From Cystobacter fuscus (GTDB lineage Bacteria; Myxococcota; Myxococcia; Myxococcales; Myxococcaceae): a DNA stretch of 64,000 bases. Shown in pieces: positions 55,302-63,905 of the stretch. The notes beneath the pieces were generated by a model. That model made no database searches and had not been told where the DNA came from. It worked only from the letters and a program-made list of their open reading frames with translations. Numbering within the stretch: the first letter of the stretch is position 1; the number at the start of each line of letters is the position of its first letter. The stretch spans positions 8,494,001 through 8,558,000 of the forward strand of contig NZ_CP022098.1 of the NCBI RefSeq assembly GCF_002305875.1. The letters are read 5' to 3'. The translations under genes and the position numbers were made by a program.

Positions 55302-56654
55302 ATGCGAACGCGCAGGCCCCTGGCCATCTTCGATGCACTCGCCTCGCTGGCCACCGTCTTCAAGGACATCTTCCCGGGCAGCATCACGTCCACCCTGTCG
55401 GCGGACGAGCTCGCCGCCCATGTCGAGGCGCTGGGCACCCGCGCGGCCCTCAAGCCCAAGGTGATTCCACTCGACGAGACGCGGCTGGCCGCCCTGCTCT
55501 ACTTCGATGATCAGCCCACCCCCCAGGCCGGCCTGCTCATCGACCTGCGGCGCCCCGTGCGCACCAGCGACAGCCACTTCGCCCGCTCCTTCTGCCGCGT
55601 CTTCAACGACGACCTGAACCGCGTCTCCGCCGCCCTGCCCCTCAACGAGCACTGGGTCTCGCTCGAGCAGACCCGCCTGCGCCGCGCCGTCGCGCGCTTC
55701 CTCAACTACCGGCCCCAGCAGATGTCCAGTTGGATCCGCGCCGTGGAGGACTCCATGGCCCTCACCTACGAGGGCCGCGCCGTGCGCCACTGCCTCATCG
55801 TCGCGCGCCAGGCGCCCAAGCTCGTGCAGAAGCTGCAGAACAAGTTCATCCCCCTGCCGGGCGGCATCTCCATCGAGAACGCGCTCCTGCGCGAGAAGTG
55901 GATCCGCACCGTCGTGGACGGCCGCCGCGTCGCCCTGCTCGGCAGCATGCACTCCGGCAGCATCATCGGCTTCATCTCGCTCGCCGAGATGGATCGCCAG
56001 GAGGCCGCGCTGCGCTACGCCCCCCACGAGACGCTCCTGCCCGTGCAGGCCGTGCTGTCCCACTCGCCCCATGACGTCGCGCTCGTGGCCTCGCCCCAGG
56101 GCGACCTGTTCATCCTCAGTGGCAAGGGCTCCGTCTTCCAGAAGACCCACGGCCACTGGCGCGTGCTGGACTACGCGGCCCTGCACGAGCGCATCTCCAT
56201 GCGCTTTCGCGAGGACGTCGTCACCGGCGTGCTCCGCGCCGCCATCGATCTGGCCTTCGAGCGCACCGGCGCCCTCTTCTGCCTGCTCGACTCGCGCGAG
56301 GACCTCACCGACTTCATCCCCGACCACGGCCACCCGCTCGCCGCCAACTCCCACCTGCGCCGCTCCCTGCGCGGCCAGAACATCGCCATCTGGGCGCAGC
56401 GCCAGGTCATCACCGCCGCGGCCACCACCGACGGTGCCGTCGTGCTCGACGCGGACGGCAGCGTCCTCGACATCGCCTGCATGATCTCCAGCCCCAAGGA
56501 GATCGCCCGCCTGGGGGTGCGCGAGCCCAGCATGCCCGGGGCGCGGGCGCTCGCCGCCTGGCGCGCGAGCTTCCGCGGCGTGGCCCTCAACGTCTCCGAG
56601 GACGGTCCCATCACCGTCTACGAGCGGGGCGCCGTCATCGGCCGCATCGGCTGA
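55302..56654 (+). CDS. divergent diadenylate cyclase (DAC)-like protein
   Basis: 450 residues. The last 120 residues resemble the DisA/CdaA nucleotidyltransferase: TTDGAVVLDADGSVLDIACM fits the DGA motif, and NVSEDGPITVYERG fits the strand after the RHR motif. In place of GTRHRTA stands GARALAA, so His and Arg of RHR are missing. The N-terminal 300 residues could be a sensor of the type predicted upstream of DAC domains (DACNV-like); they contain SWIRAVEDSMALTYEGRAVR. Possibly a c-di-AMP-binding or inactive relative. No signal peptide. Confidence 0.6.
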   Translation: MRTRRPLAIFDALASLATVFKDIFPGSITSTLSADELAAHVEALGTRAALKPKVIPLDETRLAALLYFDDQPTPQAGLLIDLRRPVRTSDSHFARSFCRVFNDDLNRVSAALPLNEHWVSLEQTRLRRAVARFLNYRPQQMSSWIRAVEDSMALTYEGRAVRHCLIVARQAPKLVQKLQNKFIPLPGGISIENALLREKWIRTVVDGRRVALLGSMHSGSIIGFISLAEMDRQEAALRYAPHETLLPVQAVLSHSPHDVALVASPQGDLFILSGKGSVFQKTHGHWRVLDYAALHERISMRFREDVVTGVLRAAIDLAFERTGALFCLLDSREDLTDFIPDHGHPLAANSHLRRSLRGQNIAIWAQRQVITAAATTDGAVVLDADGSVLDIACMISSPKEIARLGVREPSMPGARALAAWRASFRGVALNVSEDGPITVYERGAVIGRIG

Positions 56655-56782
56655 TGCCCCTTCGCCGGGCTTCCGGGCGAGCGCGCCCCTCCGCCATCCG
56701 GCTTCTCCCGCGCCGCCCGGGGCACTCGCGGGGTAGGCTGCCGGCGCCCGGGCCCACGCGCCCGGCCCTTCCAGGAGTCCAC

Positions 56783-57658
56783 GTGAAGTCCTTCCTCATG
56801 GTCGCGGCGGGCGCCGCCCTCTGGGGCTGCTGGTCCCTCTTCCTGCGGCCCGCGGGCCTGTCCGGCACCCAGAGCGCCTTCCTGTCCCTGGTGATCATGT
56901 CGCTGCCGGCGCCCTTCGTGCTGAGCCCCGGGGCCTGGCGCGACCGGCGCGCCACGCTCGCGCTCGGGGTGCTCGCGCTGTGCGACGCCGCCAACGCCGC
57001 CCTCTTCTTCGCCGCCGTGCAGCGCGGTCCGGTCGCCGTCGCCGTGCTCACCCACTACCTGGCCCCCCTGCTCATCGCGCTCGCCGCCCCGTGGGTGCTG
57101 CGCGAGCGCCGCTCCCCCCGAGCCCTGCTGGGCGCCCCCCTCACCCTGCTGGGCCTCGCGCTCCTGCTGGGCACGCCCCGCGGCGGCCTCGCCGACCCCC
57201 GGACGGCCCTGCTCGGCGGCGCCAGCGCCCTCTTCTTCGCGGCCAACGTGCTCTCCATCAAGGAGGCCTCCCGCGCCTTCTCGCCCCTGGCCATCAACTC
57301 GCTGCACGCCCCCCTGTCCGCGCTCGTGCTCCTGCTCGTCTTCGGGCGCGAGGCCCTCCCTCCCGCCCTGGACGTGCGCCTGCTGTGGGTGGGGGGAGGC
57401 GGCCTCCTGTGTGGCATCGTGGGCAACTCCCTCTTCTCCGCCGGGCTCAAGGGCGTGCCCGCCGCCGCCGGCTCGGCCCTCACGTACCTGGAGCCGCTGA
57501 CGGCCGCCCTGGTGGGCTGGGGGGTGTTCGCCGAGCCGCTCGGTCCCTCCGGACTCGTGGGGGGCCTCATCGTCCTGGGCACCGGCGTCTGGGTGGCCCG
57601 GGCCCCCCGTGCTCCCGCCCCGTCCGTCGAGGTGGCGCCGAGCGTGGGATGCACATAA
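56783..57658 (+). CDS. EamA/DMT family transporter
   Basis: 291 residues, ten hydrophobic helices in two EamA repeats (LWGCWSLFLRPAGLSG first, LFFAANVLSIKEASRAF in the second, ending YLEPLTAALVGWGVFAEPLG). GTG 56783 is chosen because AGGAG lies 5 bp upstream. DMT proteins export amino acids or metabolites; substrate unknown. Confidence 0.87.
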   Translation: MKSFLMVAAGAALWGCWSLFLRPAGLSGTQSAFLSLVIMSLPAPFVLSPGAWRDRRATLALGVLALCDAANAALFFAAVQRGPVAVAVLTHYLAPLLIALAAPWVLRERRSPRALLGAPLTLLGLALLLGTPRGGLADPRTALLGGASALFFAANVLSIKEASRAFSPLAINSLHAPLSALVLLLVFGREALPPALDVRLLWVGGGGLLCGIVGNSLFSAGLKGVPAAAGSALTYLEPLTAALVGWGVFAEPLGPSGLVGGLIVLGTGVWVARAPRAPAPSVEVAPSVGCT

Positions 57659-57764
57659 ATGGAATCCCTCATAAATCCCCGCTTGCGCTCGGGGCCGGGG
57701 GAATGGTCCTCTTTTCCCTTCCTTCCAAGCCAGTCCGTCATGCCCCCACGGAAGCAGTACCCGT

Positions 57765-58310
57765 ATGGAACCTTCCATCGACAGCCGTGAGTACCGCGTC
57801 GTCTTCTTCTGCCCGACCTCGAGCGCCCAGCTCGAGCACATCGAGGCCCCCGTGCGCCGGGTGCTCACGCGCATCTCCGCCCCGCCCGCCGAACTCGCGC
57901 CGCTCGAGGCCGCGGGCACGCTGGGCGAGGCCGGCTGGCGCGTCTACCTCGTGCGCTCCATGACCGAGCGCTCCGCCGCGCACGCCCTCGCCGCCCACGT
58001 CACCGAGGCGGCCGCCGCCATCTCCACCGAGCTGGACACCGAGGTGCTCGGGCTCTACGTGGACGTGGGCAGCGACTCGGCGCGCATCTGTCGGTGCATG
58101 CCCGAGGAGAACCCCGAGACGTTCAGCGGCCAGCGCCGCAACGTGTTGGATCGCACCGCGGAGTGGTTGGACATCAACCCCGCGCACCTCTCGGCCCTCT
58201 TCCAGCTCGCCCTGGATGCCGACGAGGAGGTGGACGCCGAGGATCGCTTCGTGGAGACGAAGCTGCGCGAGGCGCGCGCCTTCATGCAGCGCTACCGCCA
58301 GAGCCGATGA
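57765..58310 (+). CDS. conserved protein of unknown function
   Basis: 181 residues. Mixed alpha/beta: YRVVFFCPTSSAQLEHIEAP, WRVYLVRSMTERSAAHALAA, VLGLYVDVGSDSARICRCMP, and a helical tail ending REARAFMQRYRQSR. No family recognised. It overlaps the DTW gene by 4 bp (ATGA), so the two are translationally coupled. Confidence 0.65.
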   Translation: MEPSIDSREYRVVFFCPTSSAQLEHIEAPVRRVLTRISAPPAELAPLEAAGTLGEAGWRVYLVRSMTERSAAHALAAHVTEAAAAISTELDTEVLGLYVDVGSDSARICRCMPEENPETFSGQRRNVLDRTAEWLDINPAHLSALFQLALDADEEVDAEDRFVETKLREARAFMQRYRQSR

Positions 58311-58894
58311 GGTCCAGCACTCCGGCGGATCTCGCCGGTCGTTGTCCGGGCTGCTACCTGCCGTGTGCCCTGTGTCTGTGCGCCGAGGTGCCGCGGGTGG
58401 ACACCCGCACCGGGGTGCTCGTCATCCGCCACCACAAGGAAGCGCACAAGTCCACCAACACGGCACGCCTGGCGGCGCTCGCCCTGCCCCGCTGCCACAT
58501 CCTGCCCTATGGCGCGCCGGGCCAACCCTTCGCGCTGTCGGTGCTGGACTCGCCGGGCACGTGGATCGTCTTCCCGGATGCCCCGCCCCCTCCATCCGGA
58601 GCGCCTCCACCCGAGCGACTGCTGGTGCTCGACGGCAACTGGGCCCAGGCCCGGCGCATGTACCAGCGCCTGGGGTTGAGCCGCATGCCGGGAGTGGCCC
58701 TGCCCCCGCCCGCCGCGGACACCCGGCGCCTGCGCCGCCCCCCCCACCCCTACGGCATGTCCACGGTGGAGGCGATCGCCGGCGCACTCTCCGTGCTGGA
58801 GGGGGAGGAGGTGGCCCGGCCCCTCTACGCGCTGCACGAGCTGATGATCGACCGGGTGTTGGCCGCCCGGGGCCGGCTCTCCGACGAGGATTGA
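58307..58894 (+). CDS. DTW-domain tRNA uridine aminocarboxypropyltransferase
   Basis: 195 residues. An N-terminal zinc-knuckle-like cluster (GRCPGCYLPCALCLCAEVP), VIRHHKEAHKSTNTARLAAL, VLDGNWAQARRM at the DTW position (here D-G-N-W), and PPHPYGMSTVEAIA identify the TapT/DTWD family, which transfers the aminocarboxypropyl group of SAM to uridine in tRNA (acp3U). The Thr of the DTW motif is Asn, a variant. Tightly coupled to the gene before it. Confidence 0.82.
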   Translation: MRSSTPADLAGRCPGCYLPCALCLCAEVPRVDTRTGVLVIRHHKEAHKSTNTARLAALALPRCHILPYGAPGQPFALSVLDSPGTWIVFPDAPPPPSGAPPPERLLVLDGNWAQARRMYQRLGLSRMPGVALPPPAADTRRLRRPPHPYGMSTVEAIAGALSVLEGEEVARPLYALHELMIDRVLAARGRLSDED

Positions 58895-58930
58895 GCGGGA
58901 AGCCGGTTCGCGGCGCCCGCCTGGTGTAGG

Positions 58931-59479
58931 GTGAGCGCCGTGACGGAGAAGTTGGTCTACGACTACACGATGGAGGCCCTGCTGCGCGTGCTGGGCCAAC
59001 CCCTCACGGCCGAGCACCTCACCGCGCTTCGAGCGTTGGGCGTCGATCCCCGTCAGCTCCAGCCGGCCTATCCGGTGGAGAAGTACACCCAGGTGCTCGA
59101 CTTCATCGCGACCGAGCTCTGGCCCCGGCTGCCGCGGGAGGAAGCCGGCTTCGAGCTGGGCCGGGCCTTCATGCGCACCTACCAGCAGACGGCGATGGGC
59201 AAGGCGGTGGCCGCGGTGACGCGGGTCATCGGTCCCCACCGGTCGCTCGAGCGGATGAGCCGCAACTTCCGCAGCGCCAACAACTTCACCGAGACGAAGC
59301 TGAACAAGGTGGGGCCGAGCCACTACGAGCTGTGGTTCAACCACACCCGTCACCCGAACTTCTTCCGGGGCCTGCTGACCGAGGCCCTGACGAGGACGGG
59401 CGCCCGGGAGGTGTCCGTGACGCTGCTGACCCAGGGCGAGGCCCACGAGGCCACCTTCCACATCACCTGGAGGCCGTAG
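58931..59479 (+). CDS. DUF2378 (TIGR02265) family protein
   Basis: 182 residues from GTG 58931, or from GTG 58940 with better upstream purines. ELWPRLPREEAGFELGRAFM, KAVAAVTRVIGPHRSLERM, RSANNFTE and HYELWFNHTRHPNFFRGLL fit this family, which is expanded in Myxococcales and has a heme-nitric-oxide-binding-like fold pattern without known function. Confidence 0.8.
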   Translation: MSAVTEKLVYDYTMEALLRVLGQPLTAEHLTALRALGVDPRQLQPAYPVEKYTQVLDFIATELWPRLPREEAGFELGRAFMRTYQQTAMGKAVAAVTRVIGPHRSLERMSRNFRSANNFTETKLNKVGPSHYELWFNHTRHPNFFRGLLTEALTRTGAREVSVTLLTQGEAHEATFHITWRP

Positions 59480-59888
59480 GTCTCTCCCCCGGAAAAACCG
59501 AAGCCCGCCCCCCGATACCTCTCGGCACCGGGGAACGGGCCACGGAGAAATCCCGCGTGCCCCCCGGCTCGCGGGAACGGGGAGGTGGGGCCCAGGACGA
59601 GGCGCCCACCTCCCGGGGCCGGTGACTCCAGGTCGCGATCCCCCTCGCAACCCGGAACCCCCTTCCCTGTTCCGAGGCGCACCATCCCACGCCTGCCTGC
59701 CCGAGTCTGTGAAGCCGTTCACTCCCGGGAAGTGAACGGCTTCACACCCAGGGGGCCCCCCTCCGCGCGGCGGCGGGGGCGGCGATCGAGCGGAGAGTCT
59801 GGGCCCGGACGCACTCCGCCCTTCGGGGAATCCACGGGGGTGAGCTAGCCTGCCGGTGCCGGATGGTCTCCATCCTCCAGGAAGGCAC
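59480..59888. other. 409-bp intergenic region
   Basis: Between the DUF2378 gene and the S41 protease. Contains the stem-loop at 59708-59746 and otherwise nothing I can assign. Confidence 0.4.
59708..59746. repeat. perfect 16-bp inverted repeat
   Basis: TGTGAAGCCGTTCACT at 59708-59723 and its exact complement at 59731-59746, loop 7 nt. It lies 229 bp after one gene and 142 bp before the next, so it may be a terminator, a REP-like element or an RNA structure in the leader of the protease gene. Confidence 0.6.
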
Positions 59889-62141
59889 ATGCTGCGCACC
59901 CTGCTTACCCGATTCATCCTGGCCGCCGGGCTCATCGCCTGGACGGCCTCGGCGGCGCCGACCCCCAACGCCCCCGAGCTTCCCTCCCCCGAGGAGCGGC
60001 TGAACCGTCTGGCCCGTTTGTGGGGCCAGGTGAAGTACCGCCACCCCTCCCTGGCCTACAAATCCATCGACTGGGACGCCGCCCTGATGACGGCGCTGCC
60101 CCGCGTCGAGGCCGCCAAGGACCGAGCCGCCTACGCCGCGGCCGTCCAGGACATGCTGGAGGCGCTCAACGATCCCGCCACGCGGATCCTCCGCCCCGAC
60201 GAGCGGCAGGAAGGCACGCCGGCCGATCCGGCGCGCACGCGCGAGCCGCGCCGGTGGGAGGGCAAGGACGTGCTCGTGGTCAACATGGGCGTGATGCAGC
60301 CGACCGCCCCGTTGCGCGAGGAGCTCACCCGGGCCAAGGCCGTCATCCTCGATCTGCGCGCCCGGGGACTGGACGCGCGCGCCTCCGAGTCCATGCGCCA
60401 GGCCCTGGGCGAGGTGCTGCCGCTCCTGCTCACCCAGGAGCTGCAGGTGCCCGGACCCCGCGCCGTGTACCACTCGGGCTACCGCCCACAGACGATCTCC
60501 TCGAGCGGCGGCTTCGCCACGTCGTTCCTCTCCTCGACGGGCGAGCGCATCTCGCCCCAGGCCCCCGGCAAGGCCCTGCCCCTGCTCTTCCTGCTGGATG
60601 ATCAGTCCTCCGTGGACGCGCGCGTGCTCACCATGAAGGCGCAGGGCCTGGCGCAGCTCATCACCGAGGGCCGCCTGGACGATGGCTCGAGCGTGGAGCG
60701 CACGCGGGTGGACCTGGGCGCCGGGTTGACGGCGGTGGTGCGCTTGAGCGAGCTGGGCGTGCCCCTGCGCGCGGACGCCGTGCTGCCCAAGCGCTCGCGC
60801 TCGGGCAAGGACGAGGCGCTGCTCAAGGCGCTCGAGCTGGCGCGCAAGCCGGTGCGCGGCAAGGCACCCAAGGTGCGCGAGGCGGATCTCCCCCCGGGCC
60901 GGTGGCAGGCGGACCAGGCGTACGCGGACATGCCCTACCCGGACAGGCCCCATCGCCTGCTCGCGCTCTTCCGGATGTGGAACATCATCGAGTTCTTCTA
61001 CCCCTACAAACACCTGATGGATCAGGACTGGGACAAGGCCCTCTCCACGTTCCTGCCCCGCTTCTCCAAGGCCAAGGACGCCGCCGAGTACGCGCTCGCG
61101 GTGGCGGAGATGAGCACGCTGCTCAAGGACGGGCACACCACCCTGCACGGCCACCCCGAGCTGGAGAAGCGCGGCATCGCCGGCGTGCTGGCCCCCTTCG
61201 AGGCGATGGAGCTGGAGGGCAAGGCGGTGGTGACCCGGGTGTGGGACGAGGCGGCCGCCCCGGGGCTCGCTCCGGGACAGCTCATCGAGACGTACGAGGG
61301 CAAGCCCCTGGCGGAGCGGATGGACGCGCTCAAGCCCTACGTCACGGCCTCGACACCCACGCACCTGCGCCACCGCCTGCTGGCGCGTGCCCTGTCGGGA
61401 GCCGAGGGAAGCCAGGCCACGGTGGGCGTGCGCGACGCCGCGGGACAGCGCAAGCAGGTGCGCTTCACCCGGAGCATGCAGTCGTTGCAGAAGCCGCCCA
61501 CGGGAGATGCCTGGCGCATGTTGGGCAACGGCGTGGGCTACGTGGACCTGACGCGCCTGCGGCCCACCGACGTGTCCACAATGTTCGAGAAGATGAAGAG
61601 CACGAAGGCGCTCGTGTTCGACATGCGCGGCTATCCCAACGGCACCGTCTGGGCGATCGCGCCGTACCTCAACGCGCGCAAGGCGCCCTACGGGGCGATC
61701 ATCGAGCGCAACATCGTCTCGGCGGAGGAGCTGGGTGGACGCTACAAGTACTTCCAGCCCCTGCCCCAGGCCGACGTCACCCCCTATGTCGGCCGTACGG
61801 TGATGCTCATCGACGAGCGGACCATCAGCCAGGCCGAGTACACGGGCCTGTTCCTCGAGGCGGCCAACAACACCACCTTCATCGGCACGACCAGCGCGGG
61901 CGCCGACGGCGATGTCACCAACATGGTGCTCCCGGGCGGCATCGCGCTGCTCTTCTCCGGCGACGACGTGCGGCACGTGGACGGCCGTCAGTTGCAGCGC
62001 GTGGGGCTCAAGCCCCAGGTCTTCGTGCGGCCCTCCCTCGCGAGCGTCCAGAAGGGCCAGGACGAGGTACTGGAACGGGCGCTCAAATACCTCGTGAGCA
62101 AGGGCGTGGGCACCAAGGTGACGGGAGGGACGCCGCGGTAG
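59889..62141 (+). CDS. secreted S41 family peptidase with two protease-like domains
   Basis: 750 residues. AGGAAGG lies close upstream of ATG 59889; the signal peptide ends ASA-A. The first half (RLARLWGQVKYRHPSLAYKS) is a degraded S41-like unit; the second opens RMWNIIEFFYPYKHLMDQDW, then LLKDGHTTLHG, a PDZ-like stretch (LAPGQLIETYEGKPLAE), VGYVDLTRLRPTDVS, ALVFDMRGYPNG, and DERTISQAEYTGLFLE. The Ser nucleophile of C-terminal processing proteases would be the Ser of ISQAEY. Acts on extracytoplasmic proteins. Confidence 0.85.
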   Translation: MLRTLLTRFILAAGLIAWTASAAPTPNAPELPSPEERLNRLARLWGQVKYRHPSLAYKSIDWDAALMTALPRVEAAKDRAAYAAAVQDMLEALNDPATRILRPDERQEGTPADPARTREPRRWEGKDVLVVNMGVMQPTAPLREELTRAKAVILDLRARGLDARASESMRQALGEVLPLLLTQELQVPGPRAVYHSGYRPQTISSSGGFATSFLSSTGERISPQAPGKALPLLFLLDDQSSVDARVLTMKAQGLAQLITEGRLDDGSSVERTRVDLGAGLTAVVRLSELGVPLRADAVLPKRSRSGKDEALLKALELARKPVRGKAPKVREADLPPGRWQADQAYADMPYPDRPHRLLALFRMWNIIEFFYPYKHLMDQDWDKALSTFLPRFSKAKDAAEYALAVAEMSTLLKDGHTTLHGHPELEKRGIAGVLAPFEAMELEGKAVVTRVWDEAAAPGLAPGQLIETYEGKPLAERMDALKPYVTASTPTHLRHRLLARALSGAEGSQATVGVRDAAGQRKQVRFTRSMQSLQKPPTGDAWRMLGNGVGYVDLTRLRPTDVSTMFEKMKSTKALVFDMRGYPNGTVWAIAPYLNARKAPYGAIIERNIVSAEELGGRYKYFQPLPQADVTPYVGRTVMLIDERTISQAEYTGLFLEAANNTTFIGTTSAGADGDVTNMVLPGGIALLFSGDDVRHVDGRQLQRVGLKPQVFVRPSLASVQKGQDEVLERALKYLVSKGVGTKVTGGTPR

Positions 62142-62171
62142 GCGAGCCTCCCAACCGTCCAGAGGCCTCCA

Positions 62172-62199
62172 GCGGCGGGTTCGATTCCCGCCGCGTCCA
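62172..62199 (+). tRNA. tRNA 3'-end fragment (T arm and acceptor), probable attachment scar
   Basis: GCGGG-TTCGATT-CCCGC forms a canonical T arm (62175-62191) and is followed by CGCGTCC and A, the 3' acceptor strand and discriminator. No matching D or anticodon arm lies upstream. Integrases often leave or carry such 3' ends, and mobile DNA and toxin remnants follow directly. Confidence 0.5.
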
Positions 62200-62262
62200 C
62201 TGTTTTACGCTGTGATCACGGGTGGTTGGAAGCTGCCTCCAACACAGGCCGAAGCGCGCCAG

Positions 62263-62557
62263 TGTCAGGAGGACAAGGCGCGGCCTCTGGCCGAGCGTCA
62301 GGAGCCGGGCGGACTCATGGGGGTCGCATGGCTGGAGGGGGCCGGGGTCGTGGCGTCCAACAAAATTCGCTCGCAGGTCAGGGAGCGGCCAGCCAACGCG
62401 CTCGGGCTGGAGGTGGCCTGGAGCTACAGCTACACGCCCACGGGCGAGAGCCGCCCGGCAAGCGTAGCTGTACGTCAAGCTGTGGGAAGCACAGGGGCCC
62501 CGTACCGTTACCCTCGGGAACGTCACCTTCCCGGTGAGCCAGCAGGCGGCGCCCTGA
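62263..62557 (+). pseudogene. DUF2381 (TIGR02268) family pseudogene
   Basis: Two matching pieces: one reads QCQEDKARPLAE through GVVASNKIRSQVRERPANAL and ALGLEVAWSYSYT, the other YVKLWEAQGPRTVTLGNVTF up to a TGA at 62555. Between them about 50 codons of the family are missing and the frame shifts near 62468; the N-terminal half is absent. DUF2381 proteins are secreted, myxobacteria-specific and of unknown function. Confidence 0.7.
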
Positions 62558-62575
62558 AGCCGTGCCAACCTCAAC

Positions 62576-63331
62576 TCAAGGGGCCGAGCGCCCGCCGATC
62601 TCCGGGAAGCGCTCGTAGGCCCGTTTAAGCGCGTCTAGGTGCGCAGGGTTGTCCAGGTCGAGCGGCGCATCGGTGAGCTGCACGACCCGCCCGCCCGTCG
62701 CGGTACGCCGTGCACGAGACAGCAGCTCCGCGTCTCGGGCCGGGTCCGGGAACCCGATGGCGCGTGCGGCAGCGGCAGACCAGTAATTGAGCCATCCCAG
62801 CCGATGCGGAATCTCAGGCGAAGGGATGTCCCACGCGAGCTTGAGTGCCGGCAATCCCCGGGGGGGAGGCTGCGGGTTGGCCGCCCAGTTCTTCGTCTGC
62901 CGTGCGATGTCCAGCCCCGCCCTGGAAGGCGTGGCATGCCCCCAGTACGCGCGCGCGGCTTCTGCCACGGCCTCCAGCACGTCTGCGGCTGCCGCGATGC
63001 CCTCTGGCGTTAGAGGCAACCTCGCATGGACTTCAAGTTGGGCCTGACCGCCTGACGAGCTGACCGCCGAGGTTTCCAATCCCGTCACCGTCACGAGGGC
63101 GCTCTCATTGTCGTTGCTGATGAGCGGAAATCCCCCGTCCGGCCTCTCTAGAGCGACCGCCGCGTCGCGCTGTGGCAAGGGGATGAAATGCCCCTGTTCA
63201 GAAATCCTCCACCCCAGGCGCAGGCCAGGGAACGCACGCTCCATCCCATGAACCACGGCCACAGGGCGGCTGTCGTCACCCACGAGCGCGGGTGCGTAGA
63301 CGATGAGGGTAATCTTTTGCTTGGCCGTCAT
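62576..63331 (-). CDS. DUF5953 family protein, possible immunity protein
   Basis: 251 residues. KITLIVYAPALVGDDSRPVA and VHGMERAFPGLRLGWRISEQ open the DUF5953 pattern; RLGWLNYWSAAAARAIGFPD lies near the end. The ATG at 63331 is one base after the stop of the DUF6310 toxin tail (TGAGATG), so it was translated from the same mRNA. That arrangement suggests it protects against the toxin; this is inference from position. Confidence 0.7.
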   Translation of the reverse strand: MTAKQKITLIVYAPALVGDDSRPVAVVHGMERAFPGLRLGWRISEQGHFIPLPQRDAAVALERPDGGFPLISNDNESALVTVTGLETSAVSSSGGQAQLEVHARLPLTPEGIAAAADVLEAVAEAARAYWGHATPSRAGLDIARQTKNWAANPQPPPRGLPALKLAWDIPSPEIPHRLGWLNYWSAAAARAIGFPDPARDAELLSRARRTATGGRVVQLTDAPLDLDNPAHLDALKRAYERFPEIGGRSAP

Positions 63332-63332
63332 C

Positions 63333-63560
63333 TCAGCACCAGTTCATGACGACGATGAGACCATCGAAGGTCGGGTCCGCTTCTTCCAGCGCTTCCTTGT
63401 GCGCTTTGCTTCGCACACCAACCCGGAAGTCAAAGCCGCAGGCCCTTGCAAGGTCGCGCTCAATCCGCAATTTCGCCAACTGATCTCTGATCACAAATTC
63501 TCGAAGGGCCTCCGGGTACGTGTCGAAGTTGTCGGTCTTGACTGGGCTTGCCCCGGTTAC
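63333..63560 (-). pseudogene. C-terminal end of a DUF6310 toxin, cut by an IS element
   Basis: The last 70 or so codons read KTDNFDTYPEALREFVIRDQ, then RDLARACGFDFRVGVRSKAH and end VVMNWC, the typical end of DUF6310 proteins, predicted nuclease-like toxin domains in myxobacteria. Homology begins right where the IS3-type end (GTGGACAG at 63561) stops, so the insertion removed the front of the gene. Confidence 0.7.
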
Positions 63561-63905
63561 GTGGACAGTAGGGCTAAGATGCCAACTTTTGCGGTAAGGC
63601 CGCAAGCTCAAAATCCACTGGACTGACGTAGCCCAGCGAAGAGTGCCGCCGCTGGCGGTTGTAGAAGACCTCGATGTATTCGAAGAGGGCCAGCCGAGCC
63701 TGCTCGTGCGTGGCGAAGGCGGTGGTGTAGACGAGTTCCTGCTTCAAGCTGCTGAAGAAACTCTCCACCACGGCGTTGTCCCAGCAGTTGCCCTTGCGCG
63801 ACATGCTGCATTGGATGCCCCGAGCAGCCAGTGCCTGCTGGTAGTCGGTGCTGGCGTACTGGCTGCCCCGGTCCGAGTGGTGCAACAACCCCTGCGGTGG
63901 CTGGC
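63561..63905 (-). mobile_element. IS3-family transposase (OrfB) C-terminal fragment
   Basis: About 105 codons on the minus strand: [17 protein letters not shown] (second Asp of the DDE triad), [19 protein letters not shown] (catalytic Glu region), [20 protein letters not shown]. The IS end is GTGGACAG at 63561. The upstream part with the first Asp is missing; the frame breaks near 63905 where a different transposase sequence begins. Confidence 0.85.

Noticed and set aside
62128-62199. complete 72-nt tRNA overlapping the end of the S41 gene
   Set aside because: GGACGCC could pair with CGCGTCC at six of seven positions and CTCCCAA resembles a Gly anticodon loop, but neither a D stem nor an anticodon stem forms, and the 5' part is coding sequence.
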